Source: Salinicola endophyticus | GTDB taxonomy: Bacteria; Pseudomonadota; Gammaproteobacteria; Pseudomonadales; Halomonadaceae | NCBI RefSeq assembly: GCF_040536835.1 | Contig: NZ_CP159578.1 | Span: 2,852,001-2,916,000, forward strand | Length of the DNA: 64,000 nucleotides | Direction: 5' to 3' | Part shown: piece by piece, positions 34,876-43,672 of the stretch | Layout of the letters: every line of letters starts with the position of its first letter | How positions within the stretch are numbered: position 1 is the first letter of the stretch | Made by a program: the position numbers and the translations under genes | Notes under the pieces: generated by a model | The model's input: the letters and a program-made list of their open reading frames with translations, nothing else | What the model was told of the DNA's origin: nothing | Databases searched by the model: none

Positions 34876-35526
34876 TCAGGCGGTCATGGTATCCCATGCC
34901 TCCCAGAATAATAAGATCGCCATCATAACGATCAATAGGCCACCGCCCCTATTGATCCATTGAATGGCGGCACCTTTGAGAAAAGCGCTGCGGCTTATCA
35001 TGTGTGCTGCCATCACCCAAGTCAGATCAATCACGACACCGAGGACAATTGGAATGAGAGAGTAGAGCATCAACACGGCAACAGGGCTTTCCGAGCCTTT
35101 CGCCAGGAAGCTAGGAACCAAAACGCCAAACATGATCAAGGCTTTGGGATTAGTCACGCCCACTATTGCCCCAGACAGAAACGAGCCGGCTTGATGCTCG
35201 ACAGTCTGGCCATTGGCTACCCCTCTCGACTTATCCACTCTAAGATACTTAAGACCTATCATGAGCAGAACCAAAGCGCCTATCAAGCGGAGCACGACTA
35301 GTACGCCATCATTGTGAGTGATGAGTCGCCCCAACCCAAAGGATAGGACGATCGCCACCAGCGCCATACCCAGAGCATTACCCAAGACGCCACGTACGGC
35401 ATGAGCTCTTCCGGCAGCCATGACCTGTCCAATGAAGAACATGACACTGGGGCCAGGCACAGCAATGAGAACGGCACTGGTCAGCATCAACCCCAGTATT
35501 CCATTCAATAGAATATCGAAAGACAT
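34876..35526 (-). CDS. LysE/RhtB family exporter
   Basis: This 216-residue membrane protein has about six hydrophobic segments and the LysE motif VPGPSVMFFIGQVMAAGRAHAVRGVLGNALG near the N-terminus, followed by KALIMFGVLVPSF. The family exports amino acids or related small molecules; the substrate is unknown. Base composition is visibly lower in G+C than its neighbours and codon use is less biased, suggesting transfer. It converges with the Nudix gene at 11 bp spacing, and a long low-G+C non-coding stretch lies upstream of it. Confidence 0.85.
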   Translation of the reverse strand: MSFDILLNGILGLMLTSAVLIAVPGPSVMFFIGQVMAAGRAHAVRGVLGNALGMALVAIVLSFGLGRLITHNDGVLVVLRLIGALVLLMIGLKYLRVDKSRGVANGQTVEHQAGSFLSGAIVGVTNPKALIMFGVLVPSFLAKGSESPVAVLMLYSLIPIVLGVVIDLTWVMAAHMISRSAFLKGAAIQWINRGGGLLIVMMAILLFWEAWDTMTA

Positions 35527-35775
35527 TCTAGCCCTTCCTTGCTAAGAACCCGACAACAGACGCACAACGTCTCTAAAACAAAAGATCGGATCATCTACTC
35601 CTAAGCGCAGCGAGAGTCGGCTGAATAGACAATGCCTCTTCCACTTCTGAATCTGTCATTAAAGGGAAACATTCATCAACAAAGGCTGTTCATACAGGAA
35701 ATGTACTCCTTCTCTCCAACAACCCCAAACTGGCAGCGCATGCATTGTAAGCAACATTTCTATACTGGTCGACAT

Positions 35776-35910
35776 TAGGTGCTGTCTGAAAAGTACTGCG
35801 GCGGCGTGAAAAATCGGCTGGAGCGCCAACCCGGCCCGTTTTCGCCGATTTTTGCCTTAGCTGCGCGCCCCGGCCTTGCCTTCGCTCGTCGACTTTTCAG
35901 ACAGCACCTA
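35776..35910. repeat. Dispersed structured repeat, copy B (inverted relative to A and C)
   Basis: This 135-bp element is bounded by a perfect 19-bp inverted repeat, TAGGTGCTGTCTGAAAAGT at 35776-35794 and its complement at 35892-35910. The minus strand shows the family core (CGACGAGCGAAGGC..., AAGGCAAAAATCGGCG..., GATTTTTCACGCCGC), with a different central segment from copies A and C. The same ends occur in copy C at 37423-37569 in the opposite direction. Confidence 0.85.
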
Positions 35911-35958
35911 GCATAAGCAGCTGGACGTTGGCCTCAATGACATAAAACCGAAACCTTT

Positions 35959-36000
35959 CCGACACGCGGCGTGTGTCAGGCTTGACGTTTTGCGTGTCGG
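35959..36000. promoter_or_regulatory. Inverted repeat upstream of the phytase-like gene
   Basis: CCGACACGC (35959-35967) and GCGTGTCGG (35992-36000) are perfect 9-bp complements separated by 24 bp, ending 11 bp before the ATG. They could be an operator pair or a leader hairpin hiding the ribosome site. Function is inferred. Confidence 0.4.
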
Positions 36001-36011
36001 GGAATGTTCAT

Positions 36012-37388
36012 ATGCCCAGTACTACCGCTCTCGCCGTGCGTCTACTGCCCCTGGTCATGGCACTCATCAGCCTCTATAGCGCGCTAGCCGATACCACGGG
36101 CGCGACTTCCGCCGCCATCGGGACCGGCAGCGCTACTCTGGACACGCCGTTGGCCGAAGTGGTCTTTCCCGGGGGCAGGCAGCTCGACTTGACCCTGGGC
36201 TACGCCAGCAGCGCCACCCATCGCCCGGGTGATCCCGCCGATCTCGTCTATACGCTGACCGATCGCGGACCCAACATCCATTGCGATGCCAGCGGCCAGA
36301 TCATTGGCGTAACGGACTTCTGTCGTGATGCTCAGGGCGTCGACGATGCCGGCAAGATCTTTCCCCTGCCCGAGTTCACGCCGCAAATCGCGTTCATCCG
36401 GCTGGGCGCCGATGCCGACGGCCAGCTTACCGCCGAGGCCGAGCAGCGCATCGAGCTCAAGGACGCCAATGGCAATCCCCTCTCGGGCATCAGCAACCCG
36501 CTCGCGGTGACCGATACCGAGAACGCCTATGACGCCAAGGGCCGGCAGCTGTCCCTGGATCCCGATGGGCTCGACCCCGAGGGGCTGGTGCGCCTGGCCG
36601 ATGGCAGCTTCTGGCTGGGCGAGGAGTACGGCCCAAGCCTGGTCCACGTCGCCGCCGACGGCCGCGTGCTGCAGCGTCTGGTGCCGGCCAACGAACTCGA
36701 GGATCTGGAGGCCGCCACCTATCCGATCAGCGGCGAACTGCCCAGCATCCTGTCACGGCGCAAGCTCAATCGGGGTATCGAATCGCTGGCCTTGTCGCCG
36801 AATGGCCGCACGCTCTATTTCGCACTGCAGAGCCCGTTGGCCAATCCCGACAAAGCGGCCTACAAGACCTCGCGCAACCTTCGCCTGTTCGCGGCCCATC
36901 TCGACGTCCAGGGAGAATTCGCCGGTATCGCCCACGAATATCTCTACCGCCTGGACACACCGGAGACCTTTTTCGATACCGCTAGCGGGCGCGGCGACGC
37001 CGGCGCCAGGCAGAGCGACGTCAAGGTGAGCGAGATGAGTATGCTGCCCGACGGCCAGCTGATCGTGCTCGAGCGTATCGACAAGACCACCAAACTCTAT
37101 CGAATCGATGCGAGTGCCGCGACCGACCTGCTGGGCGGCCGGTACGACGCCCTCGACACACGCCCGACGCTGGCCCAGCTGGACAACCCCGCCAGTGCCG
37201 GTGTCGTGCCGGTGACGAAGCAGCGGATATTCGACTCGTTGACCGATGCCCCCGAGCTGGTCAGCAAGGTCGAGGGCGTCGCCATCCTCGATGACCGGCA
37301 TCTGCTGCTCGCCAACGACAACGACTTCGGTATCGCGGGCGCCGACAGCGTCTTCACGGTGCTACCGCTGCCTCGCGCGAGCCAGTAG
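36012..37388 (+). CDS. Exported esterase-like activity of phytase family protein
   Basis: This 458-residue precursor has a signal peptide (residues 1-28, hydrophobic LAVRLLPLVMALISLYSALA) and then a predicted beta-propeller of the phytase-like esterase family (PF13449), with YTLTDRGPNIHCDA, DPDGLDPEGLVRLADGSFWLGEEYGPSLVHV, RGIESLALSPNGRTLYFALQSPL and the closing KVEGVAILDDRHLLLANDNDF. Members are thought to act on phosphoesters in the periplasm; the substrate here is unknown. The gene is flanked by repeat copies B and C in opposite orientation. Confidence 0.85.
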   Translation: MPSTTALAVRLLPLVMALISLYSALADTTGATSAAIGTGSATLDTPLAEVVFPGGRQLDLTLGYASSATHRPGDPADLVYTLTDRGPNIHCDASGQIIGVTDFCRDAQGVDDAGKIFPLPEFTPQIAFIRLGADADGQLTAEAEQRIELKDANGNPLSGISNPLAVTDTENAYDAKGRQLSLDPDGLDPEGLVRLADGSFWLGEEYGPSLVHVAADGRVLQRLVPANELEDLEAATYPISGELPSILSRRKLNRGIESLALSPNGRTLYFALQSPLANPDKAAYKTSRNLRLFAAHLDVQGEFAGIAHEYLYRLDTPETFFDTASGRGDAGARQSDVKVSEMSMLPDGQLIVLERIDKTTKLYRIDASAATDLLGGRYDALDTRPTLAQLDNPASAGVVPVTKQRIFDSLTDAPELVSKVEGVAILDDRHLLLANDNDFGIAGADSVFTVLPLPRASQ

Positions 37389-37753
37389 GGAGCGGCGCTC
37401 GGCAGCACGGTGTGGTGACGAGCTAGGTGCTCGTCTGAAAAGTCGACGAGCGAAGGCCAGGCAAGGCAAAAATCGGCGAAAACGCGGAGTTTACGGGGTG
37501 TAAATGAGCACTTTGAGTCTATTTTTAACGCCGCATGGGCGAGTACAGTACTTTTCAGACAGTGCCTAGGCCAGGTCGCCATCGCCTCGTCTATTGCACT
37601 CAGCGGGTGGCGCCGCTACCTTGTCTCGCCCCTCTTCCCGGGGGCGAGATCATCATGGCGCACCAGCGCCGCTTCGCCAGACACCCATCCTCGCTGCCAC
37701 GCCGTGCGATCTCGCCCCTATCATCATTTCCCGCGACACCTGAGGTCCCGTGA
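37389..37753. other. Intergenic region with repeat copy C upstream of arfB
   Basis: This 365-bp gap holds repeat copy C (37423-37569). The remaining 180 bp before arfB contain a short GGGG-rich hairpin near 37640 and no gene that I can support. Confidence 0.45.
37423..37569. repeat. Dispersed structured repeat, copy C
   Basis: This 147-bp element starts CTAGGTGCTCGTCTGAAAAG and ends with ACTTTTCAGACAGTGCCTAG, nearly the inverted repeat found in copy B. Its core (GAGCGAAGGC, GGCAAGGCAAAAATCGGCG, GCGGAGTTTAC, TAAATGAGCA, TTTTTAACGCCGC) is shared with copy A, whose ends are different. It begins 35 bp after the phytase-like gene stop. Confidence 0.85.
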
Positions 37754-38170
37754 ATGGCACTAGAGATTTCGCGCAACGTCTCGATCCCCGACCACGAGAT
37801 CGAACTCATCGCCGTGCGCGCCCAGGGCGCCGGCGGCCAGAACGTCAACAAGGTCTCCTCGGCGATTCATCTGCGCTTCGATATCCGCGCCTCCAGCCTG
37901 CATCCCGGGTTCAAGGAGAAACTGCTGGCCCTGAGTGACAAACGCATCACCCGTGACGGCATCATCGTGATCAAGTCCCAGGAGCACCGCACTCAGGAGC
38001 TCAACCGGGAGGCGGCACTCGTCCGCCTGAAACAGCTGATCAAACCCGTGCTCTATGGCGACAAGCCACGCCAGGCGACCAAGCCGAGCCGCAGCGCCAA
38101 ACGCAAGCGGGTCGATCAAAAGACCAAACACGGCCAGAAGAAACGTCTGCGCGGGCGAGTCGATGATTGA
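37754..38170 (+). CDS. arfB: Peptidyl-tRNA hydrolase ArfB (ribosome rescue)
   Basis: ArfB releases peptides from ribosomes stalled without a stop codon. The 138-residue protein has the release-factor-type loop with GGQ (AVRAQGAGGQNVNKVSSA, residues about 21-38) and the long basic C-terminal tail (about 105-138) that enters the empty mRNA channel. Both parts needed for function are intact. It is a single gene. Length and motifs separate it from full release factors. Confidence 0.95.
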   Translation: MALEISRNVSIPDHEIELIAVRAQGAGGQNVNKVSSAIHLRFDIRASSLHPGFKEKLLALSDKRITRDGIIVIKSQEHRTQELNREAALVRLKQLIKPVLYGDKPRQATKPSRSAKRKRVDQKTKHGQKKRLRGRVDD

Positions 38171-38267
38171 AGCGCTGTCTCATCTCGGAAGGTACTGATG
38201 CGTAGCGCCGGTCGCCTCGCCATCGCAGCCGCCGCTACCGGCGGGGCGGTGATAGCGCCATGACCGG

Positions 38268-39251
38268 TCAGCACCGCGGCGTCGGGAATGCCATGACCTC
38301 GGCAATCGACGCCTTGCCCAGCGCCAGCTGAATCAAGCGGTCGATCCCCAGTGCCACCCCGCTGCCCGCGGGCATGCCGTGGGCCAGGGCGGCGACGAGC
38401 CGGCGGTCGACATCCACGACCGGCTTGTGAAGCGCTGCGCGTTGACGGTTGTCATCCGCGAAGCGGGCGGCCTGCTCCCAAGCATCGGTCAGCTCGTCGT
38501 AGCCGTTGGCGAGTTCGATACCCTGCAGGTAGATCTCGAAGCGAGACGCGACCTCGGTGCCCGCCTCATCGACCCGCTTGCGCGCCAGCGCCGCCTGGCT
38601 GGCAGGATAGTCGACCACCACATCGATACCCTCGCGCCCCAGCGTCGGCTCGATGACCAGACTCATCAGCAGGTCGAGACAGCCGTCGCGATCGCTGTCT
38701 GACATATCGAGCCCGCCGCGCTCGCCCGCCACCCGCTGCAGCTCGGCCAGTGGCGTGGTGAAGGGGTCGAGCGCCAGCGCCTCACGGAACAGCTCGCGAT
38801 AGCGTCGCCGGCGTGCCGGGCCGGCCGCCGGCGTCAGCGTGCGGATCAGCGCCTCGCACTCGTCGATCAGCGCCCCCAGCGAGAAGCCGGGGCGGTACCA
38901 CTCGAGCATGGTGAACTCGATGTTGTGGCGCCGGCCCACTTCGCCATCGCGAAAGCTGCGGGCGAGCTGGAAGATCGGGCCGCTGCCCGCCGCCAGCAGG
39001 CGCTTCATGTGGAACTCCGGCGAGGTCTGCAGCCACAGCGTCTCGCGTCCGGCGGGGGTTGTCGCGCTCAGTGAGAGCGAATCGAGATGCGGGTCGGTAC
39101 TGCCGGCATGACCGAGAATCGGGGTCTCCACCTCGAGCACGTCGCGGGCAGCGAAGAAGGCGCGCACCGCCGCCAGCAGCCGCGCCCGCTGGCGCAATGT
39201 CTCGCGCGTTGCCGAGGGCTGCCAGTCGTCTGGGCTGGGCGTCATCGTCAC
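38268..39251 (-). CDS. epmA: EF-P lysine aminoacylase EpmA
   Basis: EpmA (also GenX/PoxA) attaches beta-lysine to Lys34 of EF-P. The 327-residue protein is a short class II lysyl-tRNA synthetase paralogue without the anticodon domain, with EVETPILGHAGSTDPHL (motif 1 region), QTSPEFHMKRLLAAG, FRDGEVGRRHNIEFTMLEWYR (motif 2) and GVALGIDRLIQL (motif 3). Its start overlaps the stop of an SDR gene (ATGA), so they share an mRNA. efp and epmB lie just upstream, giving the full pathway in 3.6 kb. Confidence 0.95.
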   Translation of the reverse strand: MTMTPSPDDWQPSATRETLRQRARLLAAVRAFFAARDVLEVETPILGHAGSTDPHLDSLSLSATTPAGRETLWLQTSPEFHMKRLLAAGSGPIFQLARSFRDGEVGRRHNIEFTMLEWYRPGFSLGALIDECEALIRTLTPAAGPARRRRYRELFREALALDPFTTPLAELQRVAGERGGLDMSDSDRDGCLDLLMSLVIEPTLGREGIDVVVDYPASQAALARKRVDEAGTEVASRFEIYLQGIELANGYDELTDAWEQAARFADDNRQRAALHKPVVDVDRRLVAALAHGMPAGSGVALGIDRLIQLALGKASIAEVMAFPTPRC

Positions 39252-40018
39252 GTGTGATAGACCTGACTGCGGCCACCGTCGATCAGGATATCGGTGGCAT
39301 TGATGAAGCGCGCCTCGTCACTGGCCAGGAACAGGGCGGTGTTGGCCACCTCCTCCGCCTCGCCGATGCGCTGGCACGGTAGCAGCTCAATCTGGCGCTG
39401 GCGCTCGCTGTCGTCGAGGCCATCCAGCCACGCCTGGGCCGAGGGGGTACGGATCAACCCCGGCGAGATCGAGTTGAAGCGCAGTCCGCGGGCGGCGTAC
39501 TCGATGCCGAGCGCGCGGGTCAGCCCGATCAGACCATGCTTGGCCACCGGATAGGGAAAGGCCCCGGGAATGATCTTGTGGCCGTGCACCGAGGCGATAT
39601 TGACCACGTGGCCATAGCCGCGTGCCAGCATCTGCGGCAGCAGCGCCTGGATCACATGCCAGGCGCCTTCCAGATTGATCGCCAGGCAGCGCCGCCAGCT
39701 CGCCTCGTCGGTGGTCAGCGGATCGCTGAAGACATTGACCCCGGCGGCATTGACCAGCAGTTCGAGCGGCCCGAGCGCCGCTGCGGCCTCGGCCACCGCA
39801 CGGGCGACGTCATCGGCCTCGGCGACGTCAGCCTCGACGCCCACCACCCGACGGCCACTCTCCCGCTCGACACGCTCGCGTGCGCGCATCAGGGCTGCCC
39901 GGTCACGGTCGAGCAGCCCCAGTGCCGCGCCCTCGGCGGCAAAGCGCAACGCCGTGGCCAGGCCGATGCCGCTGGCCGCGCCAGTGATCAGGGCGGTTCG
40001 CCCCGTCAGTCTGCCCAT
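39248..40018 (-). CDS. Short-chain dehydrogenase/reductase (SDR)
   Basis: This 256-residue classical SDR has the NAD(P)-binding TGAASGIG (residues about 11-18), NAAG, the catalytic Ser region NIASVHGHKI, the YPVAK Tyr-Lys motif and the ending ATDILIDGG. Substrate is unknown; the acidic residue after the second strand (LLDRD) suggests NAD(H). The start at 40018 is the usual SDR start. It is translationally coupled to epmA by a 4-bp overlap and lies between efp and epmA, but no role in EF-P modification is known. Confidence 0.85.
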   Translation of the reverse strand: MGRLTGRTALITGAASGIGLATALRFAAEGAALGLLDRDRAALMRARERVERESGRRVVGVEADVAEADDVARAVAEAAAALGPLELLVNAAGVNVFSDPLTTDEASWRRCLAINLEGAWHVIQALLPQMLARGYGHVVNIASVHGHKIIPGAFPYPVAKHGLIGLTRALGIEYAARGLRFNSISPGLIRTPSAQAWLDGLDDSERQRQIELLPCQRIGEAEEVANTALFLASDEARFINATDILIDGGRSQVYHT

Positions 40019-40095
40019 CCCGATCTCCTCCAACGGCGCCGCAGCGATCAACGGCTCGAGCACGCCGGCAATTCCGCCCCGCGGCCGCTGCCGGC

Positions 40096-40128
40096 AGAAA
40101 ACGCAGAAGGCCACGCCGAAGCGTGGCC
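40096..40128 (-). terminator. Terminator of efp
   Basis: On the minus strand, GGCCACGC and GCGTGGCC form a stem with a TTCG loop, followed by a T-rich stretch (TTCTGCGTTTTC). It lies about 60 bp after the efp stop. Confidence 0.7.
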
Positions 40129-40186
40129 CATCTGGCTGGTATCCCGCCTGCGCCGGTGCCATCTCAGCGCCGGTGCGGCGCCAGGA

Positions 40187-40753
40187 TCAGGCGCGGGAGA
40201 CGTACTCGCCGCTGCGCGTATCGATCCTGAGCACTTCACCCTGGTTGATGAACAGCGGGACACGCACCACCGCACCGGAGGAGAGCGTCGCCGGCTTGGA
40301 ACCGCCCTGGGCGGTGTCACCCTTGAGACCCGGGTCGGTCTCGACCACTTCGAGCTCGAGGAAGTTGGGCGGGCTGACGGCAATGGCGTTGTCGTTCCAC
40401 AGGGTGACGGTGTAGACCGCCTGCTCCTTGAGCCACTTCTCGACGTCGCCGATCGCCTTGCGATCCACCGCGTACTGCTCGAACGAACCGTCGGTCTTCA
40501 TGAAGTGCCACATGTCACCGTCGGTGTAGAGGTACTCCATGTCGAGATCCATGACATCCGCGCCTTCGAGCGATTCGCCCGACTTGAAGGTACGCTCCCA
40601 GACCCGACCGGTGATCAGGTTGCGCAGCTTGACGCGGTTGAACGCCTGGCCCTTGCCGGGTTTGACGAATTCGTTCTCGAGAATGTTACACGGGTCGCCA
40701 TCCAGCATGACTTTCAGGCCGCCCTTGAATTCGTTGGTAGAATAGTTCGCCAT
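40187..40753 (-). CDS. efp: Elongation factor P
   Basis: EF-P relieves ribosome stalling at polyproline. The 188-residue protein has three OB-like domains and the modification loop with Lys34 in [10 protein letters not shown], the target of EpmA/EpmB; the residue is Lys, not the Arg of rhamnosylated types, which fits the epm genes beside it. epmB is divergent across 89 bp. Confidence 0.98.
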   Translation of the reverse strand: MANYSTNEFKGGLKVMLDGDPCNILENEFVKPGKGQAFNRVKLRNLITGRVWERTFKSGESLEGADVMDLDMEYLYTDGDMWHFMKTDGSFEQYAVDRKAIGDVEKWLKEQAVYTVTLWNDNAIAVSPPNFLELEVVETDPGLKGDTAQGGSKPATLSSGAVVRVPLFINQGEVLRIDTRSGEYVSRA

Positions 40754-40842
40754 GTTTCCTCACTAATGAACGATCGCGGCGCGTCCGCGACGAGAATTCC
40801 GTAACAGCGCTGCCAGGGCGCGTTCTAACTCAGGTGGTCCGC

Positions 40843-41868
40843 ATGATAACCCGAACCCCGATCGCCGTGCATCGTGAAGCCGAACCGCGCGCTCCCGCGG
40901 CTTGGCAGCACCAGCTGCGCGAGGTGATCCGTGACCCGCGAGTGCTGTGTCAGCGCCTCGGCCTCGATCCGGCGCTGCTGCCCGGCGCCAGCGCGGGTCA
41001 TGCACTGTTCCCGGTACGGGTGCCCGAAGCCTACCTGGCGCGTATCCGCCACGCCGACCCCGACGACCCGCTGCTGCGTCAGGTGCTGCCGCTGGCGGCG
41101 GAGCAGGATACGGTGGGCGGCTTCGTCGCCGACCCGCTGGCCGAGCGCGAGCATACCCCGCGCCCCGGGCTGATCCACAAATATGCCGGGCGCGTGCTGC
41201 TGATCGCCAGCCCGACCTGCGCAATCAACTGCCGCTACTGCTTCCGGCGCCACTTTCCCTACGCCGAGCATGCCCCCTCGATGCGCGAGTGGGACGCCAG
41301 CCTCGACTATCTGCGCGGCGACGCCTCGATCCGTGAGGTGATCCTCTCCGGCGGCGATCCGCTGGCCTCGCCGGACCGGCGCCTTGCCGAACTGGTCGCG
41401 CGGCTGGAGGCGATCCCCCATCTTCAGCGCCTGCGCATCCACTCACGCCTGCCGGTAGTGATTCCCGACCGGGTCGACGCCGCCCTGCTCGACTGGCTCG
41501 GTGGCACACGTCTGCAGAAGGTGATGGTACTGCACATCAATCACGCCCAGGAGATCGATGCCGCGGTGGTCGACGCCTGCCGCCGCCTGTCGGCTGCCGG
41601 CGTCACCCTGCTCAATCAGAGCGTGCTGCTGCGCGGCATCAACGACCGGGTGGATACCCTGGCCGAGCTGTCGGAACGGCTGTTCGCCGCCGGCGTGCTG
41701 CCCTACTACCTGCACGTGCTCGATCCGGTCAGCGGTGCAGCCCACTTCGATGTCGACGACGACAGCGCCAGGGCCCTGGTGGCGGCGCTACGCGAGCGTC
41801 TGCCGGGCTTTCTGATGCCGCGGCTGGTGCGCGAAATTCCCGGCGCGGCGAGCAAGACACCGCTATGA
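40843..41868 (+). CDS. epmB: EF-P beta-lysylation protein EpmB
   Basis: EpmB is a radical-SAM aminomutase that turns (S)-alpha-lysine into (R)-beta-lysine for EF-P. The 341-residue protein has the cluster motif CAINCRYC with Cys126, Cys130 and Cys133, SGGDPLASPDRRL and the HSRLPVVIPDRV stretch of the lysine 2,3-aminomutase family. It reads away from efp. The ATG at 40843 is used; a GTG three codons upstream is possible. The last six bases overlap the convergent DUF2834 gene. Confidence 0.95.
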   Translation: MITRTPIAVHREAEPRAPAAWQHQLREVIRDPRVLCQRLGLDPALLPGASAGHALFPVRVPEAYLARIRHADPDDPLLRQVLPLAAEQDTVGGFVADPLAEREHTPRPGLIHKYAGRVLLIASPTCAINCRYCFRRHFPYAEHAPSMREWDASLDYLRGDASIREVILSGGDPLASPDRRLAELVARLEAIPHLQRLRIHSRLPVVIPDRVDAALLDWLGGTRLQKVMVLHINHAQEIDAAVVDACRRLSAAGVTLLNQSVLLRGINDRVDTLAELSERLFAAGVLPYYLHVLDPVSGAAHFDVDDDSARALVAALRERLPGFLMPRLVREIPGAASKTPL

Positions 41869-42195
41869 AAGCGGGCGCCGCCGCTGGGCTCGCCAGTCAC
41901 GCCAGCCGCGCAGGGTCAGATAGGCCAGCGGCCCGGCCGACCCGAAGCAGAAGGTAATCACGTAGAACACCAGCAGATAACCCGGCCCGTGCCCCCGGCG
42001 TCGGGCATCGAAGAACATCCAAACCGCCAGCATCAGCAGTGCCAGGTAGACATCGAATACCACCAGCGCGGTGGTCGGCTTGCGCATCAGCTCGCCGGCG
42101 AAGGCACTCAGGCTCTGGTCACTGGTAGCAATGGCATAGGCGGTATAGGCCGAAAAGGCGATCAGTGCCGTCAGCGGCACCCAGAAACGCAGCAT
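41863..42195 (-). CDS. DUF2834 family membrane protein
   Basis: This 110-residue protein has three hydrophobic segments (about 4-24, 42-62, 72-92) and the family-type VVFDVYLALLMLAVWMFFDARRRG and FCFGSAGPLAYLTLR. The family has no known function. Its end overlaps the end of epmB by six bases in convergent arrangement. The Arg-rich C-terminus fits a positive-inside tail. Confidence 0.7.
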   Translation of the reverse strand: MLRFWVPLTALIAFSAYTAYAIATSDQSLSAFAGELMRKPTTALVVFDVYLALLMLAVWMFFDARRRGHGPGYLLVFYVITFCFGSAGPLAYLTLRGWRDWRAQRRRPLS

Positions 42196-42277
42196 CTCTC
42201 ATCTCCCGTTCACGGGTGCGGTGGCCGGGCCACCGCACCACCCCGACGGGTAGCGCTCGCGGCGCTACCGCTCACGC

Positions 42278-43672
42278 TCAGGATAGCGGCAGATAGACAT
42301 GAACGCTGAGGCCGCTGGTCGCCGGCAGCGAAGTATCATCGAGACGAATCTCGCCCTCCAGGCGCTCGACCAGCTCCTTGACGATCGACAGCCCCAGGCC
42401 CGAGCCGCTGGTCTTCTGCCCCGCCAGACGCACGAAGCGCTCGAACACCCGCTGGCGATCCTGGGGCGGAATACCGGGGCCGGTGTCGGCGATCTCGATA
42501 TGCAGCTGCGACGCCTCGGCAGCCATGCGCAGATGCACCTGGCCACCGCTGGGGGTATAGCGCATGGCGTTGTCGAGCAGGTTGCGCAGCAGCACATAGA
42601 GGCCATTCTCGTAGCTCTGCACGCTGAGCCCCTCGGGCAGCTGCTGGGTCAGGTGGATATCGCGCTGCTCGGCCAGCGGCTGGGTCTCGCGGGCCAGCTC
42701 GCTGCCCAGCCGCGCCAGCCGCACGATCTGGCGGGTGATCGCCTGGCCACTCTCCAGCCGCGACAGGGTGAGTAGTTGCTCGACCACCCGGGTCATGCGA
42801 TCGACCCCGTTGATGATCGACTGCGCCGCGCGCCGCGCGCTTTCGGTGTCGGTCTCGCTGAGCAGATTCTGGGCGTGCACCTTGACCGCCGCCAGTGGCG
42901 TGCGCAGCTCATGGGCAGCGTTGGCGGTGAAGCGGCGCTCCTTCTCCAGGGTCTCGGCCAGGCGTGCGAATAGCCCATTGAGCGCATCGACCATGCCGCG
43001 AATCTCCTCCGGCACCTGGCTGGCATCCAGCGGTTCGAGGAAGTTGGGCTGGCGCGCGGTGATCTGCCGACTGACCCGTAACAGCGGCGAAAAGCCGCGG
43101 GCAATGGCGAACGGGATCAGCAGTGCGATCAACAGCACCCCGATGACCGGCGGCATCAGGTTGCGCAGCGCGATCTGCCAGGTCAGCTCGTCGCGCACGT
43201 CGTCACGCTGGGCGGCGCTGGCCCACACGCCATGGGCCGCGTCATGCAGGGTGAAGGTGCGCCAGTCGTGACCGCCGCTGCGCGCATGGGAGTAGCCGGG
43301 GCGCCGTTCCAGTGCCGGCAGCGCCCCGGTCGGCTGCATGCCAAACAGCGCGCGGCCCTGCTCGTCCCATACCTGGAACCCCAGCTTCTTCTCGTAGGGG
43401 TGGCCGAGAGCGGTCGGCGCATCGGTGGCGTTGTCCGGCACCAGCGGCGCCTCGAGCTGAATGTCCACCGGCGCGTTGGCGGCATTCTCCGAGCCGGCGC
43501 GATAGGCGAAGTAGAGCGCCACCATGGTGCGCGTGGTCTGCGCCAGCTCGGCATCGAACAGCTCATCGATCTGGTCGCGGGTGTCGTAGTAGCTCCACAG
43601 CGCCGCCACCGCGGTGATCGACGTCACCGAGATCAGCAGCACGCGCCGCAGATAGCGTCTGATCGAAATCAA
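42278..43672 (-). CDS. Sensor histidine kinase (QseC/PmrB-like)
   Basis: This 464-residue kinase has two membrane helices (about 8-28 and 155-175) around a periplasmic sensor of about 125 residues, a HAMP-like linker, the H-box HELRTPLAAV, N-box LLDNAMRYTP and the G1/G2 boxes DTGPGIPP and GSGLGLSIVKE. It overlaps the end of its response regulator gene by 4 bp. The overall plan matches QseC/PmrB kinases; the signal is unknown. Confidence 0.88.
   Translation of the reverse strand: MISIRRYLRRVLLISVTSITAVAALWSYYDTRDQIDELFDAELAQTTRTMVALYFAYRAGSENAANAPVDIQLEAPLVPDNATDAPTALGHPYEKKLGFQVWDEQGRALFGMQPTGALPALERRPGYSHARSGGHDWRTFTLHDAAHGVWASAAQRDDVRDELTWQIALRNLMPPVIGVLLIALLIPFAIARGFSPLLRVSRQITARQPNFLEPLDASQVPEEIRGMVDALNGLFARLAETLEKERRFTANAAHELRTPLAAVKVHAQNLLSETDTESARRAAQSIINGVDRMTRVVEQLLTLSRLESGQAITRQIVRLARLGSELARETQPLAEQRDIHLTQQLPEGLSVQSYENGLYVLLRNLLDNAMRYTPSGGQVHLRMAAEASQLHIEIADTGPGIPPQDRQRVFERFVRLAGQKTSGSGLGLSIVKELVERLEGEIRLDDTSLPATSGLSVHVYLPLS

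Larger units (their letters stand above)
35527..36011. other. Intergenic region with low-G+C stretch and repeat copy B
   Basis: This 485-bp gap lies between the LysE-type gene and the phytase-like gene, which read away from each other. The first 240 bp are A+T-rich with no gene that I can support. Repeat copy B is at 35776-35910 and an inverted repeat at 35959-36000. Promoters for both genes should be here. Confidence 0.45.
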
